From: Bombella mellum
GTDB taxonomy: Bacteria > Pseudomonadota > Alphaproteobacteria > Acetobacterales > Acetobacteraceae
Length of the DNA: 64,000 bases
Reading direction: 5' to 3'
NCBI RefSeq assembly: GCF_014048465.1
Contig: NZ_PDLY01000003.1
Span: 186,001-250,000 of the forward strand
The notes under the pieces were generated by a model. The model was not told where the DNA came from. It did not search any database and worked only from the letters and a program-made list of their open reading frames with translations. The position numbers and the translations under genes are program-made. Position 1 is the first letter of the stretch; every line of letters begins with the position of its first letter. Positions 64,000-64,000 of this stretch are shown here, piece after piece.

Positions 64000-64000
64000 C

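Overview
The window is GC-rich DNA dense with genes, most likely from the chromosome of an acetic acid bacterium (Acetobacteraceae, Alphaproteobacteria). Supporting signs are the edd-eda Entner-Doudoroff pair, an OprB-type sugar porin, an exported aldose epimerase, a Hint-domain surface protein, MlaA/MlaC, several TonB-dependent receptors and an alphaproteobacterial-type group I intron in a tRNA-Arg gene. I do not name a genus. No phage, transposase, rRNA, plasmid origin or CRISPR array was seen. Both ends cut genes: cheA at the left, minD at the right.

Layout. 1-5.8 kb: a chemotaxis operon, cheA (partial)-cheW-cheR-cheB-cheY-cheD plus a small unknown gene. 5.9-12.6 kb: an uncertain gene, an OprB porin, a PsiE-like membrane protein, tRNA-Thr(UGU), a small lipoprotein, an Mrp/ApbC ATPase and a DegP/HtrA protease. 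12.6-17.6 kb, mostly minus strand: a TerB-DnaJ protein, a ribbon-helix-helix protein, the queuosine pair tgt-queA, and mlaC-mlaA for lipid transport. 18-25.8 kb: secreted aldose 1-epimerase, cysE, a UbiH-type monooxygenase, glnK-amtB, a small secreted Cys protein, ispE and a divergent uracil-DNA glycosylase. 26-31 kb: lytic transglycosylase and edd-eda. 31-35.5 kb: a three-gene EmrB/EmrA/outer-membrane efflux operon. 35.5-41.4 kb: purH, a small exported protein, NAD kinase, a TM2 protein, a hydroxyacid dehydrogenase, a low-molecular-weight phosphatase and an AEC transporter. 41.5-45.9 kb: a 1251-residue repetitive Hint protein and an unknown gene. 45.97-46.28 kb: tRNA-Arg(CCU) split by a 236-nt group I intron. 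46.5-51.4 kb: DUF3576 lipoprotein, leuS, lptE, holA. 51.6-62.8 kb: an iron-uptake block with three tandem paralogous siderophore receptors, a PiuC-type dioxygenase and a fourth TonB-dependent receptor. 63.2-64 kb: minE and partial minD.

How the genes fit together. The porin, exported epimerase and edd-eda fit a sugar-oxidising periplasm feeding the Entner-Doudoroff route. glnK-amtB form the usual ammonium module. The tandem receptors with Fur-like boxes and the PiuC homologue look like an iron-responsive locus. Points most worth a second look: the group I intron in tRNA-Arg(CCU); a Tgt lacking its zinc cysteines; a family-4-like uracil-DNA glycosylase that has lost most iron-sulfur ligands; the Hint surface protein; the receptor triplication with different leader signals; and perfect palindromes upstream of two receptor genes.
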